Shown here in pieces: positions 54,777 to 64,000 of a DNA stretch of 64,000 bases. This DNA comes from Lathyrus oleraceus (taxonomy: Eukaryota > Streptophyta > Magnoliopsida > Fabales > Fabaceae), in NCBI RefSeq assembly GCF_024323335.1, contig NC_066584.1, positions 236,883,494-236,947,493 of the forward strand. The letters are read 5' to 3'. Numbering within the stretch: position 1 is the first letter of the stretch; every line of letters begins with the position of its first letter. The notes below the pieces were generated by a model. The model saw only the letters and a list, made by a program, of their open reading frames with translations. It was not told the origin of the DNA and searched no databases. Made by a program: the position numbers and the translations under genes.

Positions 54777-57692
54777 ATGAAGAACTCTGCTTCAGAGAAT
54801 GTGTTTTTCATTGAGAGCGATGAAGAAGGTGAAGACAGGGAGTTCGGAAGAGATGAAATGGGTGGAAATGAATCCGATTACTCCAATGACTCAAATGACA
54901 ATCAAGAACAGAGAAAGCCAAGTTCTTACAGCATGGCCTGGCCTCAAAGTTACAGGTCAGATACTTCATGTTCATATGTAGCACTGACATATCTGAGAAA
55001 AGGTGTATCTGTGTCTCTGTCACTGTGGGACACCGACACCTATGATTACGTTCAATTTATTCAATTTTTTTCTTCAAATTATTGTATGTGTGAGTGAGCG
55101 TCTGGTGTCTGGTGTCTGTGACTGTTGTTTCAAAGTTACTTCTGTCCAAATTCACTACCAAAGTTATGTGCATCAAATGTGAAATCATTGTTGTCATGAT
55201 GTGATTTGAATTTCAGGCAATCCATTGATCTGTATGGTAGTGTGCCATCGCCGAATATAGGGTTTCTCGGCACTTCATCGCTCACAAGATTAGGCAGTTC
55301 TTTTCTTGGTTCATCCTTGTCAAGGAGGCACACTGCTGAATTTATACCTCCACTGAAAAAGCCTCTGGTAGAACCAATAGATGAACAACAGCGAAAGAGC
55401 TCGAAAACATTGCTTCCTCCTCACCCATCTAGGAAGTCTTCCATGCGGAGGGATCCTTCAAAGACTTCTCATGAAGTTCATATTCCTAGCCAATGCTCTT
55501 TTGGACAAGCTGTGCTTAATGGTAAGTATTAATAACATATTAAAGAAAATGAAAGTGATTCAATATCTAACACCGAACACGTCCTTAATCTGAAGTGTCA
55601 ATTCAACACGGTTTAACAAGTAGGCCAAATGTTTTGGTTTTTGCAGGCATAAATGCCCTCTGTGGTGTTGGACTTCTTTCAGTCCCTTATGCTCTTGAAC
55701 AAGGTGGATGGTCTGCACTTTCAATCTTGCTGATATTTTCAATATTCTCCTTCTACACCGGCTTGCTGTTGCGCTATTGCTTGGATAGCGAACCTGGACT
55801 AGAGACTTACCCTGACATTGGCCAAGCCGCTTTTGGTACCACCGGACGTGTTATCATTTCGGTATATGTCTATTTTGCATGTTACAATTATTTTCCATCA
55901 ACTTCATTTAAAACCATTATATCTTATCTCTTAACTTCCTTTATATTTTCCATTTTTCCATGTGTTATGCAGATAATATTATACATGGAATTATATGTAA
56001 GTACAGATTTCTTTTCTGTATGTATCTAATTGTTATTTAAGAGAGTATCTATTCTGATTTAACACTTTTTGTATTGTATATTGTTGATGCAGGCGTGTTG
56101 CATTGAATACATAATTCTAGAAAGTGACAACTTATCTTCGTTATTTCCAAATGCACACTTGAGTTTGGGTGGATTTGAATTGAATGCACACATTCTATTT
56201 GCAATAGCTACCACATTGGCTATTCTTCCTACCGTTTGGCTCCGGGACCTTCGCATTCTAAGTTACGTATCAGGTAAGGAAAAAAAGTTTTAACACTGAT
56301 TTAGTTCTGTTTGGCAAGTTCATCTTCTATGGTTATAACACTTGTTTATGTTGTACTAGCTTGTGGAGTTATTGCGACGATTGTTGTGGTTCTATGCTTA
56401 TTATGGGTTGGCGTGGTAGACGATCTTCCTATGCATACAAAAGGAACAACAACATTTAAACTTTCAACATTTCCTGTTGCTGTTGGTCTCTATGGTTACT
56501 GCTTCGCCGGACATGCTGTCTTCCCCAACATATATACAGCTATGGCAAATCGAAATCAATTCCCCGCAGTTCTCTTGATATGGTAACCGAAATCATTCGA
56601 TTAGTATGACAATATAAATTGTCTAAGTAATCTATCTTATATGGTTTATTTTTCCATGTAGTTTTGCTATTTGTACGACAATGTATTTCTCAGTAGCTAT
56701 TATGGGATACTCAATGTTTGGAGAAACTACACTGTCTCAGTATACTCTTAACATGCCCCGGGAATTTGTTGCCACCAAAATTGCTCTATGGACTACGGTA
56801 TGTTACACTTACTATGCTCATTCTACATTGCTACACCACACGCGCGCGAGAAAAAATTATGACTTGATTTTTCATGTGTTTTACTTTGCAGGTGGTTAAT
56901 CCATTTACCAAATATCCTTTACAAGTTCTATTTAAAATCATGTTACCAGTTACTACTGCTTACATCTCCATTATATCTCTAAATCTATTGATTTTTTTGT
57001 AAAAGTTTATGAATTCGTTTTTGTATATCTTTCCGCGTTCACTGTTTAAAGATGAAAACAGATGTTGTTTCTTAATTAGCAGCACATATGCTTTGAGTCT
57101 AACTCCAGTAGCAATGTCTGTGGAGGAATTGATTCCACCAAATAATCCCCACTTTCAGTTATACTCCATCCTCATCAGAACAGCGCTAGTGATTTCTACG
57201 CTGCTCGTTGGTCTTTCAGTTCCCTTTTTCGGTTAGTTCTGAAACTATGTACATACATTTAAATATGATAAGGTATTCAAGTAAATTTGTTGAAGCAAAT
57301 GTCAATATTGTTGCAGGTTTGGTCATGTCTTTAATTGGATCTTTGCTCACAATGTTTGTTGTAAGTTTCCTTCATTGAATATTTTGATCTGATAAGTTAC
57401 TAGTCTTATATAACATTTAGTTGATTAAATTACATTCAACTTTGGATGCAGTCTCTTATTCTACCATCTGCTTGTTTCCTAAGCATCAAGCGTGGCCGAA
57501 TCAAGCGCGCTCAGGTAATTTACTTTCTACGTTTAATAGGCTCTTCGTAGTTTAATGAGTTTCTTTTTGATTTTTCTTTTCATATTTCTCCAGGTAGCAC
57601 TTTGTGTTGCAGTGATTATAGTAGGCCTTGTATCATCTGCTTTTGGATCATACTCAGCAATCTCGGAGATTCTTAAAGAATTGTTTGCATGA
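54777..57692 (+). CDS. AVT1: Vacuolar-type amino acid transporter, AVT1 family, 12 exons
   Basis: Exons: 54777-54955, 55217-55521, 55647-55861, 55973-55996, 56093-56273, 56360-56582, 56662-56797, 56892-56911, 57086-57231, 57317-57360, 57452-57514, 57594-57692; 1,635 nt, 544 residues, phases consistent throughout. The first 160 residues are hydrophilic and acidic/Ser-rich. About ten or eleven membrane segments follow, opening with the AAAP-family signature G-I-N-A-L-C-G-V-G-L-L-S-V-P-Y-A and including G-L-Y-G-Y-C-F-A-G-H-A-V-F-P-N-I-Y, V-V-N-P-F-T-K-Y-A-L and P-V-A-M-S-V-E-E-L. Relatives are proton-coupled amino acid transporters, mostly of the vacuolar membrane; substrate and exact paralogue (the N-terminus recalls AVT1C) cannot be fixed here. 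All introns but one are GT-AG; intron 8 reads AT-AC. No damage is seen. Confidence 0.93.
56912..57085 (+). other. AT-AC intron, U12 type, in AVT1-type gene
   Basis: The intron begins ATATCCTTT and ends CAGCAC. TTTCTTAAT, close to the U12 branch-site consensus, stands at 57068-57076, about 10 nt from the 3' end. These boundaries join AA to A TAT to give T-K-Y-A-L, as the family requires. No GT-AG choice that I tried keeps the frame and the conserved residues. Confidence 0.85.
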
Positions 57693-58204
57693 AGTTTTGC
57701 GGCTTAAATACTGGATTATGACATTTTTCTGCTATTATATGGACAAAATCCAGTTCAAATAATTGTTTTGGTTAATTTCATTTCCTACCAAAAAATTTTG
57801 AGTTAATTTCAGAGATTAAATATTTTTTATTTGGAGAAGCATTATGGTTTCTAGTAGTGACCATTTCATGTGGCCACTAACATTACAGAATTGTGGATTG
57901 GAAATTGATTAATGCATTCTGCATTTGAATGACATTTTTGTTTATTCATTCCTTTGAAATTGTATGTTTACGTGTTAAAGTTATCTTAACAGGTGTTATC
58001 TGGTTATTAGGATATGACACTAGTATTTGCATGTTTAAGTACACTTTTTTGTTTTTTAAGTCCCCTCAACAAAAGACCAGCTTGGATAAAGATGATGCTG
58101 TAAAATGGATTTTTAAGGATAAACAAGAAATTTAATACTCAAGTATAGGGAACTCTGATTGAGACGGTCATTTTTCTTAGTAAAAAAAATTGGATTTTCT
58201 ATTG
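57693..58204 (+). other. 3' UTR and flank of AVT1-type gene
   Basis: No second gene is seen. T-rich sequence with several AATAAT/TTGTTT-like poly(A) elements covers the first 200 bp; the exact end of the transcript cannot be told. Confidence 0.45.
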
Positions 58205-58890
58205 ATAGGATCACACTTTTAACTTCAAAATTCATTCTTTTATAAAGAGAATATTCAAAATTTTCTTTATAAAACTGAACATATCTTCATTTAATGATTT
58301 TTTAAAAGATATCATCCTATTGATGCTTCGTGTCAACAAATTTAATGTCTAAAATTACTTTAGAGTGCAAAATAGATTTCTCAGATAAGCAAATGGCGGA
58401 AATATTATCATAGTTGATAAAGATCTTACTTTTCTTTATCCAACAATATTCAAGCTGATGCTTCATTTAGAGAAGTTGAGTGCTACAACTTGTAGCTTAT
58501 GTGTTTTGTTTCCGCTATGCAAAATGCAATTGTTTGTTGCCTTTTGTTTGTCTTGAAGATAAGATTATCACCAAGGAATTGAAAGCTTCCATTGAAGTTT
58601 TTTTATTTATATTTTATCCTCAAACATAGTAAGCATCATAATATCCAACTAACGAATAATCATATTTCTTTTCTTATAACACAAATGAAGGTTGGTAAGA
58701 CAATTAAAATATCTAAAGTAATTAAACAAGTTTTTTTTGGATCTGATAAAAAATAAGCACATAAGCATACACTAAATAAAATATTAGATCTAGAAGGAGT
58801 GAAATAAGAAGTGATCATATCATTCCCAACAAGATTTTTAAAAATAATATAAATATATTATGGGTATTTGATATCTTCAAACCCAACAAG
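58205..58890 (-). pseudogene. Old Ty1/copia RT-RNase H remnant
   Basis: Read on the minus strand with shifts and stops, it resembles the end of copia Pol. It shows I-L-F-S-V-C-L-C-A (from about 58790), Q-F-L-G-D-N-L-I, K-R-Q-Q-T-I-A, then Y-D-N-I-S-A-I-C-L-S and I-L-H-S-K (about 58390), D-I-K-F-V-D-T-K-H-Q, and a K-x-L-N-E-D-M-F-S-F-I end. The same words are found in the SIRE RNase H of this window. About 20 residues after I-L-H-S-K are missing. It is clearly old. Confidence 0.65.
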
Positions 58891-59019
58891 ATTTTCGAAT
58901 AACACTTCTTCACTAAACAAGATTTTCGAATAACACTTCTTCACTAATGTAACCATACAAGAATGCATTAACTACTACGAAAAACTCATTTTACAACGGA
59001 TGGAAAAAGGATATCATCA

Positions 59020-59235
59020 CGTTTGATCAACCGCCGTAAGGTAGAATATGGTTGTAAATATGTTGTTTTTCACCACAGACATGTGACCGTTGTGATAAAC
59101 TAGGTAGTTCACTATCCATCACAACGGTTATAGTAAACAACCGTTGTGCAATATATAAAGGTCATGAGTAGTATATTTTATTTGGTGTGTTATATATCAC
59201 AACGGTTATTGTAAACAACTACGGTGAAATACTTT
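59020..59235. repeat. CACTA subterminal inverted and direct repeats
   Basis: ACAACGGTTATAGTAAACAA with CCGTTGTG occurs at about 59121-59149 and again with changes at 59199-59225; shorter forms lie at 59000 and 59095. Such repeats are binding sites for the element's TNPA-type protein in the family. Confidence 0.7.
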
Positions 59236-59619
59236 ATTTTTTATTTTTATTTTTTTATTTTTCTATATATACAAACCTGTATTTTTTTTACATATATTAC
59301 AAACCTAAATATTTTTTACATCATCTAAAAGATATTATTTACAAACATATATTTACGATTGTCATATATTACAAACATCAAAGTCAAAATCATATATTTA
59401 TAAACATCAAAGCCAAAGTCATATATTATCACCATTTTCAAGTAGCGTATTGAAAATAAACTCTCAATGTCTACGAATGTCTTTTAAGTCATCGATGGAG
59501 AAAGATGTCCTGTCGTTAAACGTCTACATAAAAAAGTGAAGAAAATTGAATATCACATTATTTGAAATATAATAGAAAACTTAAACATTAATATATTATT
59601 GTAAACATTTCATAATATA
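59236..59619. other. CACTA 3' region
   Basis: A/T-rich with a diverged repeat (ATATATTACAAACNTNAA) three or four times between 59283 and 59420. No gene is seen. Confidence 0.4.
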
Positions 59620-60793
59620 ATATATACATGATCCCAGGAATCAACAATGCGGGCAGAGACAATGTTTAATATATGTTTCATTACATAATACTCACCATTG
59701 TATCCCTCTTCTTGTCTCATTGTCTACAAATTTAAACATTTCATGAATATATAACCACGCATGCATGTAACTATATATATAAATGAATGTCACAAGTAAT
59801 CCACTTACCTTGGGCGTACAAAATGAGAGTTTTTTCTAGAATTGTTCATAATATTGTGTCGCTCCACAATCCTGTATATTGAAAATGATTTAAAATTATT
59901 ACACACTAAACTAATTACAAAGTCAAATAAAATATTACTAAAAGTCTCATAAACATAAACTTACCCAGAAATAATTTGTTTCATCTTAGGTTCAAGTTGG
60001 TTGTGTAAGGAACAAAGTGTAGGACCTTATTTGTCTGAAGAATTATGATGATAAATTGAAAATGTTCACTGAATGAACACAAACATATATAATTAGTATT
60101 TGGTAAAATATGAAAACTAACTATAACAAAGAAACCATAATTTCAAAATTACTCACACATAGAGAAATGGTGCTAAGTAACAGTCTTTTCTCCCATCTAA
60201 GCGTGAATCTATGTATGTTTCAATCTTTTTTGGCGTATTACTTGTAAATCGAATACTAACTGGATCCTAGAATCCATAAATATCTGATTTATTTAATTCT
60301 ATGAAAACACGGTGAAGGTACCTAAATTGTTAAACAAAATTCAAAATATATGTGAGGAATTAGTTTTATACAAAACGATGAATATACCATAATGAGATAT
60401 TCAACTTTATACTTATGTGCACCAAATATGTAGTATCCCTACGTCCAACCACTGATTTACAATGATCAAATCCTTTATATCATTAGGATTGACATATAAA
60501 CACTCTAACTCTCGATCATGTTCTAGATCGAGAGGAATTAAATCTTTCTCATCCATAACGTGACATACCAGTTTGGTTATTGATTCTTCAGAATGAGCCA
60601 ATAATTCATTATAGATCTCATGATCGGTAGGGGCGGTTGGAGAACTTCCTTTTGTGGTTGTACCACGTACAACAGTTCTTTCATACAATTGATAATCACC
60701 ATCTTCATGTGTACATTGTTGGACGGTTCCATCGATTTTATACATCATAAAAATAGTAGGAGCACAAAACATAATTAACACAATATATATCAA
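59620..60793 (-). pseudogene. Ulp1-like (C48) protease part of the CACTA gene
   Basis: The frame 60793-60413 is an acidic linker ending V-N-Q-W-L-D-V-G-I-L-H-I-W-C-T. Further exon-like pieces follow on the minus strand, separated by non-coding gaps: Y-L-H-R-V-F-I-E then D-I-Y-G-F (60330-60270), Y-L-A-P-F-L (about 60180), S-E-H-F-Q-F (60067-60053, in place of the usual H-W-Q-L) and Y-N-G-E-Y-Y-V-M-K-H-I (59702-59670). Family members have a Cys just before G-Y-Y-V-M; here the codon is GGT (Gly), so catalysis is lost. The pattern is that of plant Ulp1-type SUMO-protease domains captured by transposons. Confidence 0.6.
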
Positions 60794-60799
60794 ACATTT

Positions 60800-62136
60800 C
60801 AGATATCACAATATTCTCACATACCGCATTTATCTCTTTCATTTCTTCCACGTATTTCTTGTGATTTTCTTGTTCCTTTGCTATCGCATCTTCAAAATCT
60901 TTCTTTTGTATTTCCAACTTATTCTCAAACTCTTCAATCGTTTATGTTTGCGTTTGTCTGATACTTTTTCTGGATGTACCATATAATAATCTTAGGCTGA
61001 TGCCATCTCCAACATCATGAACACGCCCACGATGCTCCTTTGTTCCAATTACTTCTATTAATATATATTCTCATGGTTTTGGAAAAAAATGGGCTAACAC
61101 AACCAACAAATCCTACACAACATGATAAAATATATAATATTAGTAATCACCAAAGCGATTTAAATAACACATAACATATGCACAACAAATCCTACTTACA
61201 ATTTTCTCAATGACTGTTCTTGAGGCATCTGAAGTGTATTTTTCCATTTAGTCTTTATCGAGCCCTTTTCCACTTCTCTTGTCGTGATGGTGAAGATGGT
61301 TTGCGATAATGAATCATGGAGTCCTAATCTCCCATTTGTTGTCTTTTTTCATTAATATTTATATTCTCAAGTTTCTTGTAACCCCCACGAGATAATCTGT
61401 GGGGGTATTTGTTTTTCCCTTGTTCAGTTTTCCTGCTTCACTTTTAGCTTATTATAAACATAAGAAAATTATTAATTTGCATGGTTGTATCTATAAAGTA
61501 TAAGCATCAAATTATTAGAAAAAAAATTAGTACTAACTAGGAAATCTTCAGAACTACGAGACTTCACAAACTTTTTTCAAACATTCTAGTTAACAAAATT
61601 ATATCTCACCCACGGGTGCTCAAGATTGGGCTTAGGATCCCTAATATAGTCATGTGTGAGTCGTGACTTAAAGCCCCTCCAATATGTACCAACATAAGTG
61701 ATCCACTTTTTTTCCAACTTATCATCATCAGAAAACTCAAACGTCAACTACAGTTACATCAATAAGTATGTATTAGTAACTGTAGAAAGTAATATCGAAT
61801 CGACTCGAATTAAAATTAATACTGGTATGTTTGTCCATGTGCTCTCTTTCACATCCTTTGGTGTTTCTTTCTAATCATCTATCAATATACCGACTTTGCT
61901 ACATTCAAGGAACATAACATAACTTTTAAAAGTGGTGAATAAGGACCATTAACTATCGAATATACGATATTAAACTTGATAAAAAATCTGTTACTCGAGT
62001 TGCATACTTTTGTTAATTTAGCCATTATTGTGACACCTTTTTGTGTTCTTTTCTGTTTTTCGTCTATAGTTTTAGAATCATTTGTACGAGTTTCATTTGT
62101 ATAAGTTTCATCTCTACTATATGAAGAAGATTCCAT
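60800..62136 (-). pseudogene. Plant Ptta/En/Spm-type (Transposase_24-like) part of the CACTA gene
   Basis: From the ATG at 62136, M-E-S-S-S-Y-S-R-D leads into K-G-V-T-I-M-A-K-L and F-I-K-F-N-x-x-G. After a frameshift near 61920 come W-R-G-F-K-S-R-L-T-H-D-Y-I and H-P-W-V (61690-61610), S-S-E-D-F-L (about 61560), then I-G-T-K-E-H-R-G-R-V-H-D-V-G (61050-61000) and a coiled coil (E-E-F-E-N-K-L-E-I-Q-K-K). This order matches the plant transposase family associated with CACTA elements. Stops and gaps, some of which may be introns, show it is no longer functional. Confidence 0.65.
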
Positions 62137-63000
62137 CTATCTTCAAAAACACCAATAAAATATTAATCTAATCTCTTAATCAACCTGATGTAATCATACA
62201 CATTCAACAACAACATAAACAACAACAACAACAACATAACAAACGCGTCTCATATGTATTCAACAACAATAACATAAACAACAACAACATAACAATTATG
62301 ACTAATACACATTAATTCAATAACTACATAAACATAAAACATTCAACATCAAGACAAACACATAAACATCAACCACAATGGCATAAACAAAATAAACAAC
62401 AACACCAACAACTACATCAACAACAACACCAAAATCAACATAAACAACAAACTCTTTTATCTGACCTTATAATACTATTTCCACATATAACCATGAACAA
62501 CAACAACAACAAAAGATTAGTCCAATCTTAATCAAATAAATATGATCATACACATTCAACAACAACATAAACATTCAAGAACAACAAAAAAAAATATTCA
62601 ACACCAACAACATAAATATAAAACATTCAACTTCAAAATGAAACATAAACATAAACATAATGGAAACTGAAGTTTATTGTAGATGCATGGGGAAAAATGT
62701 TTATGTATCAGAAACGTGATGAATAAGTAAAAAAGCTAAATAAATGTTGTCAGACTCTTCGTCTTTCTCCTCGACGGTTGTTAAGCCAAGAACGACGATT
62801 TTGGTGTCGTCTTCTTCCTTGGCGGCACGTAAGCCAAGAACGATGAAGTTGGTTGAGAGATCAAGATGAATATGACATTGTTTGAAAAGGGGTTGGTTTC
62901 GTTAATGAACGATGAAGATGTAGTTGATTGAAAATGGTGTCGTTTCTCAACGCTGAATGTTAGGGTTGAAAATGGTTTCGCTAATGGAAATGAAAAACTG
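62137..63000 (-). other. CACTA 5' region with CAACAA-rich sequence
   Basis: From 62195 to 62640 there is a low-complexity stretch of CAACAACAACATAAA-like repeats. At 62740-62850 a short direct repeat (GTTAAGCCAAGAACGACGAT and GTAAGCCAAGAACGATGAAG) is found. No gene is seen. Confidence 0.5.
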
Positions 63001-63009
63001 ACAACTGAA

Positions 63010-63720
63010 GAGATATGCTAGATGTATTTCTTTTAGGGAGGAAATCTACTAAATAGTATCAGTTTGTAGATCTTCAACAAAATATCTCTAGTTTACAATC
63101 TACTCCCTAATCACTGCCCGTGCTTAACTTCTACCTAGGAGTCACCTAGGTATGAGACCCCTCTCACTTTACTTTCAATCACAACAGTGATGAAAAAATA
63201 CTATTTTAAAAGTTTCAAAAGTTACACTTCAAAGATACACAATCACTCAATGCTTAAAAGCTTAAAAGTGATTGACAGAACTTACAACTCAATAGAGATA
63301 GTCCTACTTTTATACCTAGATGATATTAGAGAGACTCACAATTAATATGAACACACAAACCCTAAAAACTCAGTGAAACAATATTTGATTTCCGCTGTAA
63401 TTAGGTTTGTGGCATTCTGTTTATAAACATGGTCTGGACTGGATTTGGGCTTAAAAAACACAGCAAGGCAGCTGTTAAAAGTCTGCAGAATATTCTGCAT
63501 AAAAATAGGTCTTCAATCAAGGGTTTCCTAAAATGTATCAACATTTAGAATAACTTTAAACTCAAATAGAAACTCTGATTCCTCAATCTTGGATGGCACA
63601 TAGGATTACTTAATATTTCCAGAATATTAAGTAATTTGTTAATCAAACAAACCATTACCAAGATGTAAACCTGTAACAGACAAGATGTCGAACCCTCATG
63701 TTAGGACATTTTCTTTAACA
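63010..63720 (-). repeat. Probable Ty1/copia LTR, minus strand
   Basis: On the minus strand it begins TGTTAAAGAAAATGTCC at 63720. A TATAAAAG lies at 63314-63307, and the tail has the GTGATTAGG...GTAGATTTCCTCCC pattern I associate with legume copia LTRs. The 3' end is not certain and no PBS was identified. Confidence 0.45.
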
Positions 63721-63744
63721 TGTTGCTGCTAAGTTAGTTTTACC

Positions 63745-64000
63745 AAAATTACTACCAATCACAAATATGGAGAATTAACACCTAAGTATCATGCACAAAT
63801 TCCTCATGATTATCCTTCTACTAAAAGACCCAAAGTTGTAAGAAACTCTGGGAAAACTAACAAGAGAGGACCAAGAAAGTGGGTACCTAAGGATAAAATA
63901 ACTTATGTTACAAACATCCTTAGCAGCTCGGCTGAAACACGAGTCATGGTACTTGGACAGTGGGTGCTTGTGACACATGACAGGCAGAAGGTCTATGTTC
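63745..64000 (+). pseudogene. Second SIRE-like element, gag/pol boundary, cut by window edge
   Basis: A plus-strand frame reads K-Y-G-E-L-T-P-K-Y-H-A-Q then P-K-V-V-R-N-S-G-K-T-N, the same as the Gag tail of the SIRE element at 35240-35420. The +1 frame shows the protease site W-Y-L-D-S-G-C, but a TGA (63970-63972) follows one codon later. The other copy has CGA at that place, so this copy is probably dead. The upstream border with the LTR-like sequence is unclear. Confidence 0.75.

Larger units (their letters stand above)
58973..63000 (-). mobile_element. CACTA (En/Spm) transposon, decayed
   Basis: The left end at 58973 reads TACTACGAAAAACTC, close to a CACTACGAAAA terminus. Subterminal repeats with CAACGGTTATAGTAAACAAC and CCGTTGTG follow at 59020-59230, typical of plant CACTA elements. 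Minus-strand coding remnants lie between 59620 and 62136. The right end is not certain; about 63000 is the place where copia-like sequence starts. No 3-bp target duplication could be confirmed. Confidence 0.65.

Noticed and set aside
56911..57085. GT-AG intron for the same gap, such as a donor at CAA|GTTCTA with acceptor TTAG or GCAG
   Set aside because: These choices shift the frame or add residues that break the conserved T-K-Y-A-L stretch; the AT-AC choice fits exactly.
62195..62640. CAACAA-rich stretch as a poly-Gln or poly-Asn coding region or regular satellite
   Set aside because: No long open frame covers it and the repeat is irregular; it is low-complexity sequence.

Overview
This is a nuclear window from a plant, almost certainly a legume of the pea/vetch tribe (Fabeae). 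The main reason is the dominance of Ogre-type Ty3/gypsy elements: roughly 4-5 kb LTRs, an extra ORF upstream of gag, an intron between protease and reverse transcriptase, and a long repeat-rich 3' UTR. There is one ordinary host gene, an AVT1-type amino acid transporter (54777-57692, + strand, 12 coding exons). Almost everything else is transposable elements in several states of decay. I saw no rRNA or tRNA genes and no CRISPR-like arrays.

Layout. 1-9680: Athila-lineage gypsy element on the - strand. It has its 5' LTR (7956-9680), a tRNA-Asp-type PBS, broken gag-pol, and two homologous ORFs downstream of integrase, the second running off the window edge. 9681-18253: Ogre copy 1 on the + strand, with gag-pro, intron, RT, integrase remnant, a long 3' UTR and the first 435 bp of an LTR. 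18249-31223: Ogre copy 2 on the - strand, with partial 5' LTR, partial ORF1, gag, pro, intron and truncated RT. Its gag is split by a clean 4,867-bp solo Ogre LTR (21640-26506, TSD ACTGG). 31224-46891: Ogre copy 3 on the + strand, only the end of the 3' UTR and one LTR. That LTR is split by a complete 10.3-kb SIRE/Maximus-type copia element (32472-42806, TSD TTACT) whose LTRs differ at only about four positions plus one 2-bp indel.

46892-48365: a small gypsy fragment (- strand, LTR plus start of gag). 48366-50440: a decayed Mutator-like transposase followed by an OTU-type cysteine protease domain. 52184-53672: a satellite-like array of about eleven ~118-bp units, interrupted by a 182-bp MITE with a 9-bp TSD. 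54302-57900: the host transporter gene. 58205-58890: an old copia RNase H remnant (- strand). 58973 to about 63000: a decayed CACTA element carrying a plant Ptta/En/Spm-type gene that ends in a Ulp1-like protease domain. 63010-64000: a probable copia LTR and the gag/pol boundary of a second SIRE-like element.

The nesting gives a relative history: MULE, then gypsy fragment, then Ogre copy 3, then both the SIRE element (in its LTR) and Ogre copy 2 (against its 3' UTR), then the solo LTR inside copy 2. The most notable points are an apparent U12-type AT-AC intron next to a 20-nt microexon in the transporter, three tandem hairpins with covarying stems just downstream of the Ogre integrase, and a +1 gag/pol overlap shared by two SIRE-like copies. 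Positions were read by eye and some edges may be off by a few bases.
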